This document shows positions 17,940 through 27,596 of a DNA stretch of 64,000 nt, piece after piece. The notes beneath the pieces are model-generated. The model was not told where the DNA came from. It worked only from the letters and a program-made list of their open reading frames with translations, and did no database searches. Each line of letters begins with the position of its first letter. The stretch's first letter is position 1. Source of the stretch: Niallia circulans (GTDB lineage: Bacteria; Bacillota; Bacilli; Bacillales; Cytobacillaceae); NCBI RefSeq assembly GCF_003726095.1, contig NZ_CP026031.1, forward strand, positions 3,868,501 to 3,932,500, written 5' to 3'. The position numbers and the translations under genes are program-made.

Positions 17940-18044
17940 ATGGTAAGCATGTTGACATTAATTAGTATTCTTATGACAATTCGTAAAGAATATGATGAAG
18001 CTATCTCAGAACCTTCATTTCTCCTTTCTAATATTTCATTGTAA
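17940..18044 (+). CDS. Possible small membrane peptide before recombinase 2
   Basis: An open frame from 17901 to 18044 reads KNIGLLMVSMLTLISILMTI and then RKEYDEAISEPSFLLSN; the only normal start is ATG 17940 (34 residues). A ribosome binding site (AAGGGAG) lies further upstream, before codons without a standard start. It could be a short membrane peptide coupled to the recombinase 24 bp downstream. Weak evidence. Confidence 0.25.
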   Translation: MVSMLTLISILMTIRKEYDEAISEPSFLLSNISL

Positions 18045-18068
18045 AATCAACTTGAAGGAGGTAATGAG

Positions 18069-19856
18069 ATGGATATAAAAAAAGTAGCTATTTATGTAAG
18101 AGTAAGTACTGAAGAACAAGCCTCGGAAGGCTATAGTATTAGCGCTCAATTACAAACTCTACGACAATATGCACAACTTTATAATTGGGAAATCGTCGAC
18201 GAGTATGTGGATGAAGGGATTTCCGGAAAGAATATTACCGGCCGCCCTGCTATGCAAAGACTTATAGCAGACGTTGAGCAGGAAAAATTTCAGGCGGTAC
18301 TTGTCTGGAAAATCTCACGTTTATCGCGGAATATGTTAGATACTCTTACTCTGTTAGATAAATTTGAAGATTACGGAGTAAAGTTTATCTCTTATTCCGA
18401 GAACTTTGATACCAGTAGTCCCATAGGCCGCCTAGTCGTTCAGCTAATGGCCTCTATTGCCGAAATGGAACGAAATACATTGGCCGAGAACGTTAAGCTT
18501 GGTATGAAACAACGAGCCTTAGAAGGTTCATGGAATGGTGGTGTTATATTTGGTTATGATTCTATCGAAAAGAAACTTGTAATAAACGCAGAGGAAGCAA
18601 AAGTAGTAAGAATGATATTCACTCTTTATTCACAAGATAAGGGCTTAAAAGCCATAGCAAATCAGCTCAATAAAAATGGGTATCGAACCAAACGTGACCG
18701 TCATTTTTCTATAAATGGAATAGCAACTATTTTAGACAATCCCGTCTATAACGGAAAAATTAGTTGGTTAAAGGTTGAAAACTGGGATAAGAAGAGAAGG
18801 AAAGGTAGAAATGATAATCCCATTCTAGTAGAAGGTCAGCATGAAGCTATAATCAATGATGAACTCTGGAGTCTTGTTCAATCTCGAAGGAAAAGTAAAT
18901 CGTTCAAGCAAAGACAATCTAACGAACCGTTTCTATTGAGCAGTATCTTACGCTGTCCTGATTGCGGACAAGGGATGGTACCTTCAATTACTACATATAC
19001 TTTAATTGACGGTACCAAAAGAAAACACAGATATTATGTGTGTAGTGATTTTCACAACAAGGGATCAGCAGCCTGTAAAGCCAATTTAGTTAAAGCTTAT
19101 GATGCTGAAAACGCTCTGTTTCATCGTATAGAGAGATTTTTATCCAATAAACAAAAGTTTTATGAAACTATTAACTCACTAACAAAAACCTCAATTGAAT
19201 CCATAAAAAAACTAAAAAAAGAACTGGAAGAAACTGATTTAAAGTTAGAGGAAACACTAGCACTTCAGAATAGATATCTAGAAGCTTTTGAACAAAATCT
19301 TTTTCCTGTTACGGTTTTGCAAGAACGCTTACAGCAAGTGGCTATCGAAAAGAGTGCAATTGAACAAAAGAGGAATAACTTAATAACAGAAATAAGTAAA
19401 TCCGATACAAAAGTTATTCCTCCAGAATTGGTACATCTTCTATTAGGAAAATTTGTAGAAGTCTATAAGTCCTCTACTAGAGATAAACAAAAGCAATTGC
19501 TACAGCTGTTGGTTAAACAGATCACTGTTGAACTAACAAATGATCAGCTACGTCAAATTGATAAGGTTGAGCTTGAATTTGATTTTATGGAAGTGAACCT
19601 TTCAAATACGTTTACACTTATCCACATGCTCTATTTAGAAACAGAAAAAGAAGGCTTATCAACACCTTCTATCCCTGCTTCTAATGGTAATGGTAAATAT
19701 CCGCCCTATCTTCAACTTTTTTTGCCTCTATTTATGATACGGTTCTCCCCTCATAATCCGAAAAGCCCGATAAACCTGCTCCACCAAAATCAACCGCATC
19801 AGCTGATGGGGAAATGTCATCTTGCTAAACGACAACTTATCATCTGCTCGCCTTAA
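18069..19856 (+). CDS. Large serine recombinase 2, at the rlmH junction
   Basis: A 595-residue recombinase starting at ATG with AAGGAGG upstream. The resolvase domain has YVRVSTEEQ (nucleophile S13), WKISRLSRN and [16 protein letters not shown]. The recombinase domain covers about 155-270, the zinc ribbon uses C296, C299, C325 and C336, and a long coiled coil follows. The last 42 residues (554-595) are read from the antisense strand of rlmH, so the natural C-terminus was probably changed by insertion. A recombinase gene abutting rlmH is the SCC arrangement; this enzyme is the best candidate integrase. The codon 554 boundary coincides with the rlmH stop codon. Confidence 0.93.
   Translation: MDIKKVAIYVRVSTEEQASEGYSISAQLQTLRQYAQLYNWEIVDEYVDEGISGKNITGRPAMQRLIADVEQEKFQAVLVWKISRLSRNMLDTLTLLDKFEDYGVKFISYSENFDTSSPIGRLVVQLMASIAEMERNTLAENVKLGMKQRALEGSWNGGVIFGYDSIEKKLVINAEEAKVVRMIFTLYSQDKGLKAIANQLNKNGYRTKRDRHFSINGIATILDNPVYNGKISWLKVENWDKKRRKGRNDNPILVEGQHEAIINDELWSLVQSRRKSKSFKQRQSNEPFLLSSILRCPDCGQGMVPSITTYTLIDGTKRKHRYYVCSDFHNKGSAACKANLVKAYDAENALFHRIERFLSNKQKFYETINSLTKTSIESIKKLKKELEETDLKLEETLALQNRYLEAFEQNLFPVTVLQERLQQVAIEKSAIEQKRNNLITEISKSDTKVIPPELVHLLLGKFVEVYKSSTRDKQKQLLQLLVKQITVELTNDQLRQIDKVELEFDFMEVNLSNTFTLIHMLYLETEKEGLSTPSIPASNGNGKYPPYLQLFLPLFMIRFSPHNPKSPINLLHQNQPHQLMGKCHLAKRQLIICSP
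19728..19745 (-). other. Putative attachment site at the 3' end of rlmH
   Basis: The last codons of rlmH plus its stop read GAACCGTATCATAAATAG on the minus strand, closely resembling the staphylococcal SCC att core (GAAGC-TATCATAA type). RlmH remains full length, as expected if insertion restores its end. I did not find a second copy in direct orientation within the window, so the far junction may lie to the left of position 1 or be degenerate. Confidence 0.5.
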
Positions 19857-20207
19857 CACTTCATCGCTTAATCCCAACGATCCGCCAATAATAAATGTCA
19901 CTTTGCTCTTCCCGTATGTACCTAACTTATCTAGTGTGTCGGCTAACTCCTCGGATGACTTTTGCTTGCCCTCTATCGCAAGTGCAATAACGTGTGCATC
20001 AGCTTGAACTTTGGCAAGGATTCTTTCTCCTTCTTTTTTCTTCACTTGCAGCATCTCGGCATCGCTTAAGATTTCGGGTGCCTTTTCGTCTGGCACCTCA
20101 ATAATTTCTATTTTAGAATAGCTTGAAAGTCTTTTTGTATATTCTTCGATTCCAAGCTTTAAATATTTTTCTTTTAACTTTCCTACTGTAATAATTGAGA
20201 TATTCAC
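19728..20207 (-). CDS. rlmH: 23S rRNA pseudouridine1915 N3-methyltransferase RlmH
   Basis: A 159-residue SPOUT methyltransferase, the usual length. It methylates pseudouridine 1915 in helix 69 of 23S rRNA using S-adenosylmethionine. The start [20 protein letters not shown], the knot motif [18 protein letters not shown] and the end [26 protein letters not shown] are characteristic. It corresponds to B. subtilis yydA and staphylococcal orfX. The 3' end overlaps 129 bp of recombinase 2 on the other strand. Confidence 0.96.
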   Translation of the reverse strand: MNISIITVGKLKEKYLKLGIEEYTKRLSSYSKIEIIEVPDEKAPEILSDAEMLQVKKKEGERILAKVQADAHVIALAIEGKQKSSEELADTLDKLGTYGKSKVTFIIGGSLGLSDEVLRRADDKLSFSKMTFPHQLMRLILVEQVYRAFRIMRGEPYHK

Positions 20208-20232
20208 ATGCTTTCCTCACTTTACAAACAAG

Positions 20233-20275
20233 ATATCCACAATACTTATCCACATATCCACAATTTTAATCCACA
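20233..20275. promoter_or_regulatory. DnaA-box group upstream of rlmH
   Basis: Within 43 bp are one perfect box (TTATCCACA at 20246-20254) and three near matches: ATATCCACA at 20233 and 20254, and TAATCCACA at 20267. Together with three perfect boxes at 20499-20621 they form a cluster spanning the yyzF gene. Confidence 0.65.
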
Positions 20276-20287
20276 TATAGTATGGAA

Positions 20288-20449
20288 TCACTTGTTCGCC
20301 ACCATATATATGGCATTATTTTTACAATATTCACAGGTTGTTGATAACTTTTTTTCTTCTGAAATTTGTTCTAAAATCGGAAAGGTTTTATACTCATTTA
20401 CAACGGAATCTATTGCTATATCAACGTGTTCAGCACAACTATAAATCAT
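20288..20449 (-). CDS. yyzF: CxxH/CxxC protein (YyzF family)
   Basis: A 53-residue protein beginning MIYSCAEHVDIAIDSVVNEY and ending with CEYCKNNAIYMVANK. The CxxH (C5, H8) and CxxC (C40, C43) pairs would bind one zinc ion. The family is conserved between rlmH and htrA in Bacillus, exactly where this gene lies. The start has AAAGGAG eight bases upstream. The function of the family is unknown. Confidence 0.85.
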   Translation of the reverse strand: MIYSCAEHVDIAIDSVVNEYKTFPILEQISEEKKLSTTCEYCKNNAIYMVANK

Positions 20450-20498
20450 ATCTTCTTCTCCTTTTACCTCTTACTGTTTTCATTCTTCTAAAAATAAT

Positions 20499-20621
20499 TG
20501 TGGATAATATTTCTTCTTGACCTTATTATTAGTTATCCACATTCCATCTTATCATTCTACCTAAAAACTGCAACTACTCTAATGAAATTCCTCTGCTTTT
20601 TTCGATAAAACCTTATCCACA
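20499..20621. promoter_or_regulatory. DnaA-box cluster between htrA and yyzF
   Basis: Perfect boxes occur at 20499-20507 (TGTGGATAA), 20533-20541 and 20613-20621 (TTATCCACA). A DnaA-box cluster near this gene (yydA) is, as I recall, known in B. subtilis as one of several that titrate DnaA and restrain initiation. No gene lies in 20450-20755. Confidence 0.7.
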
Positions 20622-20710
20622 AGCATTTCTTTATTTTTTTCAGAAACTATTTCGCTCCATTACATCTATTCAGCAATAGTATCTCCATTCAAAAAATACG
20701 TACACATAAA

Positions 20711-20752
20711 AAAAGTAGAGCGATACCTAAATAAGGCTTCGCTCTACTTTCT
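20711..20752 (-). terminator. Terminator of htrA
   Basis: AAGTAGAGCGA pairs with TCGCTCTACTT, with a T-run on the minus strand. It lies immediately after the htrA stop codon. Confidence 0.75.
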
Positions 20753-20755
20753 TAA

Positions 20756-21967
20756 CTACATTTCTTCCTCTGATAACGTAAGCTCTGTTGTTTCTAGTTT
20801 ACCGTTTCGATAATATTTCACTTCCATTTTATCGCCGATTTTCTTCTCCGTATATAAATGCTTTCTTAACGCAATTAAATCGACTATTTCTTCCCCATCT
20901 AGTTCTACGATAACATCTAGCTCTTTTAATCCTGCTTTTTGCGCTGGAGAATTTCGTGAAACATCTTTTACCGCAACGCCTGTTGTAACATCATTCGGTA
21001 ATTTCAAAGCTTCCTGCTGATAATAGCCTGGAATATCACTAACAGATTGCAGTTCTACCCCCATATAAGGGCGCTGCACTTCTCCATGTTGTTCTAAATC
21101 CTCAATAATTGGAATCGCTGAGTTAATGGGAATCGCAAGTCCAATTCCCTCTACCGCAGATTCAGCAATCTTCATGCTATTAATGCCGATAAGCTGTCCT
21201 TCGATATTAACCAGTGCACCACCACTATTTCCTGGATTAATCGCTGCATCTGTTTGAATAACTTCTGATTGCCAATCAGGTGTCCCATCTTCATTTATAT
21301 CGACAGGGATAGTTCGCTGTAAGCCAGATATGATTCCTTGCGTGACAGAACCAGAAAACGTTAATCCGAGAGGATTCCCAATTGCAATGACTGGTTCTCC
21401 TGTCTTTAAGCTGTCGGAATTGCCAAACTCTGCTACTTTTGTTATCTCTTTTGCAGCTACTTCAACTACTGCTAAATCTGTCCAAATATCGGCACCTATT
21501 AGCTTAGCGTTAATTTTTTTTCCATCGGATAACGTGACCTCAAGTTCCGTTGCTCCTTGGACTACATGATTATTTGTGACAATAAATGCTTTGCCGCCAC
21601 TTTTCTTATAAATAACTCCAGAACCTGTGCCCGCTTCTTGGGCTGTTGTTTCATCTGCCCAGAAATTAGAGGACTGCAGATTGGTAATACCGACAACTGA
21701 GTCCGCTGCTTTATCCACTGCCTTAGTAATATCCGTTTCCACGTTCAATGAAATATTCTGTGTTTTTATTCCATCAGAATTAGTTACGATTTGCTCATTT
21801 TCATTTCCGTTCTGAAAAATTGCTAAGTCCGTCAAACGGGGGCTTAATAATAATACTAGTAATGCTCCTATCACCGCACCTATAAATCCAGAGAAGAAAT
21901 AGCCTCTTCTTGAGCCTCTCTTTGGCCCATCTCCCCGATTACCGTAATCATACTCCACAAGCTTCAT
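20756..21967 (-). CDS. htrA: HtrA/DegP-like membrane serine protease with PDZ domain
   Basis: A 403-residue trypsin-like protease that degrades misfolded or unwanted proteins outside the membrane. It has a cytoplasmic N-terminus, a single membrane helix (about residues 25-42), a protease domain with triad H134 (TNNHVV), D164 (TDLAVV) and S248 (NPGNSGGAL), and a C-terminal PDZ domain (about 300-395). It corresponds to B. subtilis yycK/htrC, downstream of the wal operon. It is separated from walJ by a 190-bp gap with a terminator, so it probably has its own promoter. Confidence 0.93.
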   Translation of the reverse strand: MKLVEYDYGNRGDGPKRGSRRGYFFSGFIGAVIGALLVLLLSPRLTDLAIFQNGNENEQIVTNSDGIKTQNISLNVETDITKAVDKAADSVVGITNLQSSNFWADETTAQEAGTGSGVIYKKSGGKAFIVTNNHVVQGATELEVTLSDGKKINAKLIGADIWTDLAVVEVAAKEITKVAEFGNSDSLKTGEPVIAIGNPLGLTFSGSVTQGIISGLQRTIPVDINEDGTPDWQSEVIQTDAAINPGNSGGALVNIEGQLIGINSMKIAESAVEGIGLAIPINSAIPIIEDLEQHGEVQRPYMGVELQSVSDIPGYYQQEALKLPNDVTTGVAVKDVSRNSPAQKAGLKELDVIVELDGEEIVDLIALRKHLYTEKKIGDKMEVKYYRNGKLETTELTLSEEEM

Positions 21968-22114
21968 TCCTTTCTAAAGACATAATCTAAAAATCATCCT
22001 TAACCTATATCCTTATTATTTTTCCTATTTTTCAAAAAAACAAACGAAATACTTCAAGAAGTTTTCTCCCTATCATGCCCAAAAGCCTTCCTGCCATACT
22101 TTTATTTCTCTAGT

Positions 22115-22147
22115 AAAAAAAGCGAATATCTGACTATCCGCTTTTTT
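22115..22147 (-). terminator. Terminator of the wal operon
   Basis: AAAAAAGCG pairs with CGCTTTTTT around GATA/TATC, nine bases past the walJ stop on the minus strand. Confidence 0.7.
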
Positions 22148-22155
22148 CGATCCTG

Positions 22156-22944
22156 CTATATAGCCATTAGCTTTGTTGGTATTCTTGGATCGGTATCAAA
22201 TAAATGAACTTGTTCCCCCAATCCAACGCCACGGCTTTCTAATGTCTGCCCAACTGACATCCTTGCTAGATCCTTCATATTATTATCTAAGCTTAAGTGC
22301 GCAAGGTATATATGCTTTGTACGATCTCCAATCACTTCACTCATGGCTATCGCAGCATCCTCGTTACAGACATGTCCCACATCACTTAAGATACGTCTTT
22401 TAATATTCCATGGATATTTTCCCATCCGCAGCATCTGCACATCATGATTGCTTTCAAATACATACGAATCTGCATTGGAAATAATTCCTTTCATTCGATC
22501 ACTTACGTACCCAGTATCTGTGATAAGAACGAGCTTTTTCTCCCCTTCATGAAATACATAAAACATTGGCTCTGCTGCATCATGAGATACACCAAAGGAT
22601 TCAATGGAGACATTGCCGAATGTCTTTACTGTTTCCATATCAAAATGAAATTTCTGCTCGACGGGAATTTCCCCAATGAGTGGATCCATTGCTTTCCATG
22701 TTTTTTCATTCGCATAGATCGGCAGTTTATACTTTCTTGCAACAATACCTACCCCTTTAATATGGTCACTATGCTCATGTGTTACTAATATGCCTGTTAG
22801 ATCACTCATTTTTCGTTCAATGCCTTGGAATAAGCCTTCCATTTGCTTTCCGCTTAATCCGGCATCCACTAAAAAGGAATGTTCTCCTGATTCAACAAAA
22901 ATGGCATTTCCTGTACTGCCACTTGCGAGAACACTAAACCGCAT
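22156..22944 (-). CDS. walJ: WalJ (YycJ), MBL-fold hydrolase of the WalRK operon
   Basis: A 262-residue metallo-beta-lactamase-fold protein. The metal site is [10 protein letters not shown] (H56, H58, D60, H61), followed by later histidines in [10 protein letters not shown] and ESNHDVQML. YycJ has been reported as a 5'-to-3' DNA exonuclease, possibly acting in repair, and is part of the wal operon in Firmicutes. It starts six bases after walI with a GGAG site. Its length and start match the family. Confidence 0.93.
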   Translation of the reverse strand: MRFSVLASGSTGNAIFVESGEHSFLVDAGLSGKQMEGLFQGIERKMSDLTGILVTHEHSDHIKGVGIVARKYKLPIYANEKTWKAMDPLIGEIPVEQKFHFDMETVKTFGNVSIESFGVSHDAAEPMFYVFHEGEKKLVLITDTGYVSDRMKGIISNADSYVFESNHDVQMLRMGKYPWNIKRRILSDVGHVCNEDAAIAMSEVIGDRTKHIYLAHLSLDNNMKDLARMSVGQTLESRGVGLGEQVHLFDTDPRIPTKLMAI

Positions 22945-22950
22945 TTTCTC

Positions 22951-23751
22951 TCACTCCACTTTCATTTCCTCTGTTTCTGGCTGAATAACTTGTCCATCTA
23001 GCGCGTTCACATAAAAATCTTCTTCGTTCACTGTTACTTTCCAAGTTGGCGCAAGCAGCTGTGCCGAAGTATCAAGCTGTGTATAATACCCTAGTTCTAT
23101 ATGACTTACATATGAACCACTTTCAATGAAATTATTCTTAAATAAGTTAAGAATAGCATCAGGCGGCTGCATAATGACCTCTTCTTTATCCATCTCTTTA
23201 ATGTTTTCTAAATACGTCTGGTTATAAGAAACAATTTTGTTTTCTTCATTGACATTAAAGGTAAGCTCCGCTTTAGGATTACGATACAATGTCTTTCCTG
23301 CATGCTGCTGATAGAACTTTATCGTGTTCCCCTTCTTTTCCAAAAAGCGATACTCTGCACCGTTAAGTACGGAATTAAGCAGAAAATCAGACAACTCATC
23401 GGGATCGAATTCTTTATCTATACTGATCGGTTTCTCTAGGACTGCTTGAAGATATATGCTATCTCTTACCGTAATTTCTTGACCGCTTAATAATCCCTTT
23501 TCCAACTTCTTGATCTCATCATCGGTAAATTTCTTCGATTTGGCAGATAAATATTGATCCTTCACATTATTCACTGGCAGTTTCTCTTTATCGTAATCAA
23601 TTCCTAGCCGTGACAATGTGTGTGTTGGTGGTTCTGTTGGTAAATCATCGGCCCGCTGGTACTCCTTAATTTTTACATATTCATAAATTAAATAAACATC
23701 TAATAGTAAAAAGGCAATGATAAATATCGTCTTTATCTTACTCCAGTCCAT
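22951..23751 (-). CDS. walI: WalI (YycI), membrane regulator of WalK
   Basis: A 266-residue protein with one N-terminal membrane helix (IFIIAFLLLDVYLIYEYVKI) and an extracytoplasmic YycI domain. With WalH it contacts the WalK transmembrane region and restrains the kinase. It overlaps walH by 14 bp, showing a common transcript. Confidence 0.9.
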   Translation of the reverse strand: MDWSKIKTIFIIAFLLLDVYLIYEYVKIKEYQRADDLPTEPPTHTLSRLGIDYDKEKLPVNNVKDQYLSAKSKKFTDDEIKKLEKGLLSGQEITVRDSIYLQAVLEKPISIDKEFDPDELSDFLLNSVLNGAEYRFLEKKGNTIKFYQQHAGKTLYRNPKAELTFNVNEENKIVSYNQTYLENIKEMDKEEVIMQPPDAILNLFKNNFIESGSYVSHIELGYYTQLDTSAQLLAPTWKVTVNEEDFYVNALDGQVIQPETEEMKVE

Positions 23752-25051
23752 CTAAGCTGCCCCCTGTTCCTTCCGAATATAGGGAATACCATTTATGATC
23801 ATATTGGTAAAACCAAGTTGGCTGTAAAGAAACGATACTTTGCGAATCAACCTGCATATCGTATCCCAGTACGATCTTCTGGAGTTTTTCCATCTTCAGT
23901 TTTTTATTGCTTTTAAGATATTTTAGAACATCCTCTCCTGATGAGACAGTCTCTTTCGAAAAATCAAACGGAGTGGTTGTATTAATAATAATTAAATTAC
24001 TCGTTAACAGGCGCTTTGCCTTATTATCTTCCCAGTATAATCGAATATCGGACAACTCCGTATTTAGATTGAACACAGGCATCCCATTTGTATTGTATAA
24101 ACGAAAGGTAACCTTTCTATCTTCATCTCGTCCTACATAAAGATAGTCATTAATCCAGCCGCCACGTTCATTAATCAATTCAATACTATTATTTATTATA
24201 TGGTTCTGAGTCATTTCATTCGAAATGCCTGCAGGTTTAAAGAAACTAACTATATGGGTATCTTTATATATTCGTAATAAACCTGAATCATCCGTATACT
24301 CTTCCCAATTTGTCAGAATTTCTTTTTGAGCAATACTAGGCTCTTCAAATAATGCTCTGCTTAAGCGAATAGATTCAATTTGTCTTGTAAAGTATTTATA
24401 TTTATTTACTTCCTGCTTACCATTAGGCAAGTAAATTAAATACTGGTCATTAGGTTTATAAGAAAAATAAGTGGAGTACACTGTCTTTTCCGCATAAACA
24501 TTTTCTTTCAATTTATTAAGCTGCTCTATATAAGTTGTATTTATCGATGTTTCATATACTTTCCCTGTTTCCTTAGACAGAAAATAAACATTTCCATCTT
24601 TATAAGAAAACAAAATCATATCAAAATCAAAGGAATTATCTTGATCAATTCTTAAAATATCTTTGTAAATGCGAAAAGGAACTTGCCCTGGAAACCTTAT
24701 TTCTAGACCATTATTCTGCTTTTCTAAAAAAGTAGCTATACTAGGAATGGTGGAAGATATATTACGGAAATTCCCATAATCAAATTCTTTCAATCTATTT
24801 AGAATATGATCTACTTCCTCCTTGGAAATTGTACCATAATGCTGCCCATCGATGTGTTGGTAAATTTCATCAGGTTTTATTACTTCACTGACTTCCTTTT
24901 TAGCCCCTAATGCCTCTTGCTTCATAGTAGAACCACTAGTATCCATCGCATCAAACTCTGCACCTTGGTCTGTCCAAAGGAGATAATATAATAACACGCT
25001 TAATGCTACCAGCAAGATTAAAATGCCACTTTTTACGTTCTCATATTTCAT
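23738..25051 (-). CDS. walH: WalH (YycH), membrane regulator of WalK
   Basis: About 437 residues with a single N-terminal membrane helix (GILILLVALSVLLYYLLWT) and a large extracytoplasmic YycH domain. It acts with WalI as a negative regulator of the WalK kinase. I chose ATG 25051, whose ATGA overlap with the walK stop is typical of this operon; a TTG two codons upstream is possible. Confidence 0.9.
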   Translation of the reverse strand: MKYENVKSGILILLVALSVLLYYLLWTDQGAEFDAMDTSGSTMKQEALGAKKEVSEVIKPDEIYQHIDGQHYGTISKEEVDHILNRLKEFDYGNFRNISSTIPSIATFLEKQNNGLEIRFPGQVPFRIYKDILRIDQDNSFDFDMILFSYKDGNVYFLSKETGKVYETSINTTYIEQLNKLKENVYAEKTVYSTYFSYKPNDQYLIYLPNGKQEVNKYKYFTRQIESIRLSRALFEEPSIAQKEILTNWEEYTDDSGLLRIYKDTHIVSFFKPAGISNEMTQNHIINNSIELINERGGWINDYLYVGRDEDRKVTFRLYNTNGMPVFNLNTELSDIRLYWEDNKAKRLLTSNLIIINTTTPFDFSKETVSSGEDVLKYLKSNKKLKMEKLQKIVLGYDMQVDSQSIVSLQPTWFYQYDHKWYSLYSEGTGGSLDGLE

Positions 25052-26877
25052 CCCCAATCATCCTCTTCCGATTGAATATACGGTAGGGTGAAAGATATTT
25101 TTGTTCCTTTTCCTTCTTTACTGGATGCCCAAATTCTTCCCCCATGTGCCTCTACCATTTCTTTCGCAATAGCAAGGCCAAGTCCTGTTCCGCCAAGCTT
25201 ACGTGTTCTCGCTTTATCAACACGGTAGAAACGATCAAATATTTTATCAATGTTTTCTTTTGGAATACCTACGCCATTATCCGATACACTTACGATAATT
25301 TGCTGTTCTTGCTCCTTTATAGAAAAAGTAATTTTCCCACCTTCAGGAGAGTATTTCAAGGCATTAGAAATTATATTATCAAGAACCTGTGTCAATTTAT
25401 CTTCATCAATTTCCACAAAGGCTGCTTTCTTAGGCAATTTTCTTATAAAAATAACATTTTGTTCCTTCGTCAATTCAAAACGATCAATAATACGATTATA
25501 AAATACGATGAAATCAACAAGTTCTTTATTTAACTGATAATCACGACTATCCAATTTAGAAAGCTGTAATAAGTCATTTACAAGACGTATCATACGCTCT
25601 GTTTCCGTTTGTGTAACATTAAGGAATTTCGGAGCTAATTCGTCATCTTTCCATGCCCCATCATATAGAGCCTCTACATAACTGCGCATTGTTGTTAACG
25701 GCGTGCGCAATTCATGGGAAACATTTGCCACAAACTCTTTTCTTTCCATATCAATCTTTTCTTGTTCGGTAATATCGTGGAGAACCGTAATTAAACCATT
25801 TACAAATCCTGTTTCTTTTTGGATAACCGAAAAATTCGCCCGTAATACATATGGCTCATAATGGGTACTATAATCCAAAATAACCGATTCTCTTTCCTCG
25901 AGAAGTTCCTCAAATGTATACTTTCCATTAAGATCAAGAAGATTAACAATTGGTTCAGAAAGGACTGTTTCACGTGAAACATCCAGCATTTTTGCAGCTG
26001 GCTCATTAATAAGAATAATCCGTCCTTTTCTATCTGTCGCAATTACTCCGTCTGTCATATAGGCTAATACTGAAGATAGTTTTCTTCTTTCACTTTCTGT
26101 TGTAGCCTGTGACTCTTGAAGCTTCTTAGTCAAATTATTAAAAGTGATCGCCAGCTGGCCAATTTCATCAAATCCATACACTTTTACCTTTCGAGAGAAA
26201 TTCCCCTTGGATAAAGCAAAGGCATGCTTTTGCATATCAGAGATTGGCTTAGTGATCGTTCTTGCTAACAGGACTCCCAAAATAGCGGTAACAACCAATG
26301 TAATAATGGTTCCTTTTTGGAAGATTTGATTGATCTTATCAATTTGTTTATACACATTCTCAATTTTCCCTACCAAATAAATGGCTCCGACTATTTCATC
26401 TCCATTTGTCTTTATAGGAGTAATCAGCTCATAGATTTTCTCGCCATTTTTCTGCTTGATCGGATTATCTGGCTGGGAAGAATTAGATAAAACTCGTCTT
26501 ACCGAATAGTCGACCATTCTCTGGCCAACTAAATTTTGATTTTCCGGGTCCGAAGTTCCAACTATAATACCATTACTATTCACTACTCTAATTTCCTTAA
26601 TATCAGAAGAATTATTATCACTTAGAATTCTTCTAATATCATCTTCTAACGTTGAATCCCCATTTTCGACGACTCTTTCCTTTACAAGCTGCTCTTCTAA
26701 ATAAATCGATAAGATATTTACTTTCTCTTGAATCGATACTTTAAAACTATCCAATAAGGTTGTCTGTAAAGTCTTTACAAAATAGACTCCAATAATCTGA
26801 ATAGAAATTAGAATAAGCAAAACAATTACTACCACAAGCTTCAAATGAATAGAACGAAAAAAACTCACTTTTTTCAT
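25048..26877 (-). CDS. walK: Sensor histidine kinase WalK
   Basis: A 609-residue sensor kinase of the essential WalRK system, which adjusts autolysins and cell-wall turnover to peptidoglycan status. The domain order is: membrane helix about 12-34, extracytoplasmic sensor to about 180, second helix about 190-205, HAMP about 205-258, PAS about 265-370, HisKA with phospho-acceptor H388 (EFVANVSHELRTPLTTMRSY) and HATPase with DNGVGIP and GTGLGLAI. A perfect parS site (25966-25981) lies inside the coding region. Confidence 0.96.
   Translation of the reverse strand: MKKVSFFRSIHLKLVVVIVLLILISIQIIGVYFVKTLQTTLLDSFKVSIQEKVNILSIYLEEQLVKERVVENGDSTLEDDIRRILSDNNSSDIKEIRVVNSNGIIVGTSDPENQNLVGQRMVDYSVRRVLSNSSQPDNPIKQKNGEKIYELITPIKTNGDEIVGAIYLVGKIENVYKQIDKINQIFQKGTIITLVVTAILGVLLARTITKPISDMQKHAFALSKGNFSRKVKVYGFDEIGQLAITFNNLTKKLQESQATTESERRKLSSVLAYMTDGVIATDRKGRIILINEPAAKMLDVSRETVLSEPIVNLLDLNGKYTFEELLEERESVILDYSTHYEPYVLRANFSVIQKETGFVNGLITVLHDITEQEKIDMERKEFVANVSHELRTPLTTMRSYVEALYDGAWKDDELAPKFLNVTQTETERMIRLVNDLLQLSKLDSRDYQLNKELVDFIVFYNRIIDRFELTKEQNVIFIRKLPKKAAFVEIDEDKLTQVLDNIISNALKYSPEGGKITFSIKEQEQQIIVSVSDNGVGIPKENIDKIFDRFYRVDKARTRKLGGTGLGLAIAKEMVEAHGGRIWASSKEGKGTKISFTLPYIQSEEDDWG
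25966..25981. promoter_or_regulatory. parS site inside walK
   Basis: A perfect 16-bp TGTTTCACGTGAAACA. ParB (Spo0J) loads here and spreads, guiding origin segregation and SMC loading. Confidence 0.92.
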
Positions 26878-26885
26878 TAATAAAT

Positions 26886-27596
26886 TTACTCCTGCTCAGG
26901 ATTTCTCAAATAGTATCCAACGCCTCTTCTTGTCACAATCCAAGTTGGATGACTAGGATTATCTTCAATTTTTTCTCTTAACCTTCTTACTGTTACATCT
27001 ACTGTTCTTACGTCTCCATAGTAGTCGTAACCCCATACAGTTTGAAGCAAGTGCTCTCTCGTCATAACTTGTCCGATATGTTTTGCTAAATAGTAAAGCA
27101 ATTCAAATTCACGATGAGTCAGCTCAATCATTTCACCTCTTTTTGATACGATATAAGCATCTGGGTGAATTATAAGGGAACCCACTTCAATTTCATTTGT
27201 TTCTTTCTCCTCTTCTGCAGCAGAAGAAACTTGCTGGTGTCTACGAAGATTTGCTTTAACACGTGCAATCAGCTCTCTCGTACTGAAAGGCTTTGTTACA
27301 TAATCGTCAGCCCCTAATTCAAGGCCTAATACCTTATCTATCTCCGAGTCCTTAGCCGTTAACATAATAATCGGCATCTCATATTTCTTTCTAACCTCAC
27401 GACATACTTCCATTCCATCTCTTTGTGGCAGCATAATATCTAATAATACTAAATCCGGCTGAAGTTCTTCTACCTTCTCTAACGCCTCGTTGCCATCATA
27501 AGCACAATAAACTTCAAATCCTTCTTTCTTTAAATTAAATTGCAAAATATCCGCAATTGGTTTTTCATCATCTACAACTAGAATCTTTTTGTTCAT
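26886..27596 (-). CDS. walR: Response regulator WalR
   Basis: A 236-residue OmpR-family regulator and partner of WalK. The receiver domain has VVDDE, phospho-acceptor D53 ([13 protein letters not shown]) and K103-region TKPFS. The C-terminal winged helix (about 135-230) includes [20 protein letters not shown]. It is the first gene of walRKHIJ and lies eight bases upstream of walK. It is essential in B. subtilis and S. aureus. Confidence 0.96.
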   Translation of the reverse strand: MNKKILVVDDEKPIADILQFNLKKEGFEVYCAYDGNEALEKVEELQPDLVLLDIMLPQRDGMEVCREVRKKYEMPIIMLTAKDSEIDKVLGLELGADDYVTKPFSTRELIARVKANLRRHQQVSSAAEEEKETNEIEVGSLIIHPDAYIVSKRGEMIELTHREFELLYYLAKHIGQVMTREHLLQTVWGYDYYGDVRTVDVTVRRLREKIEDNPSHPTWIVTRRGVGYYLRNPEQE

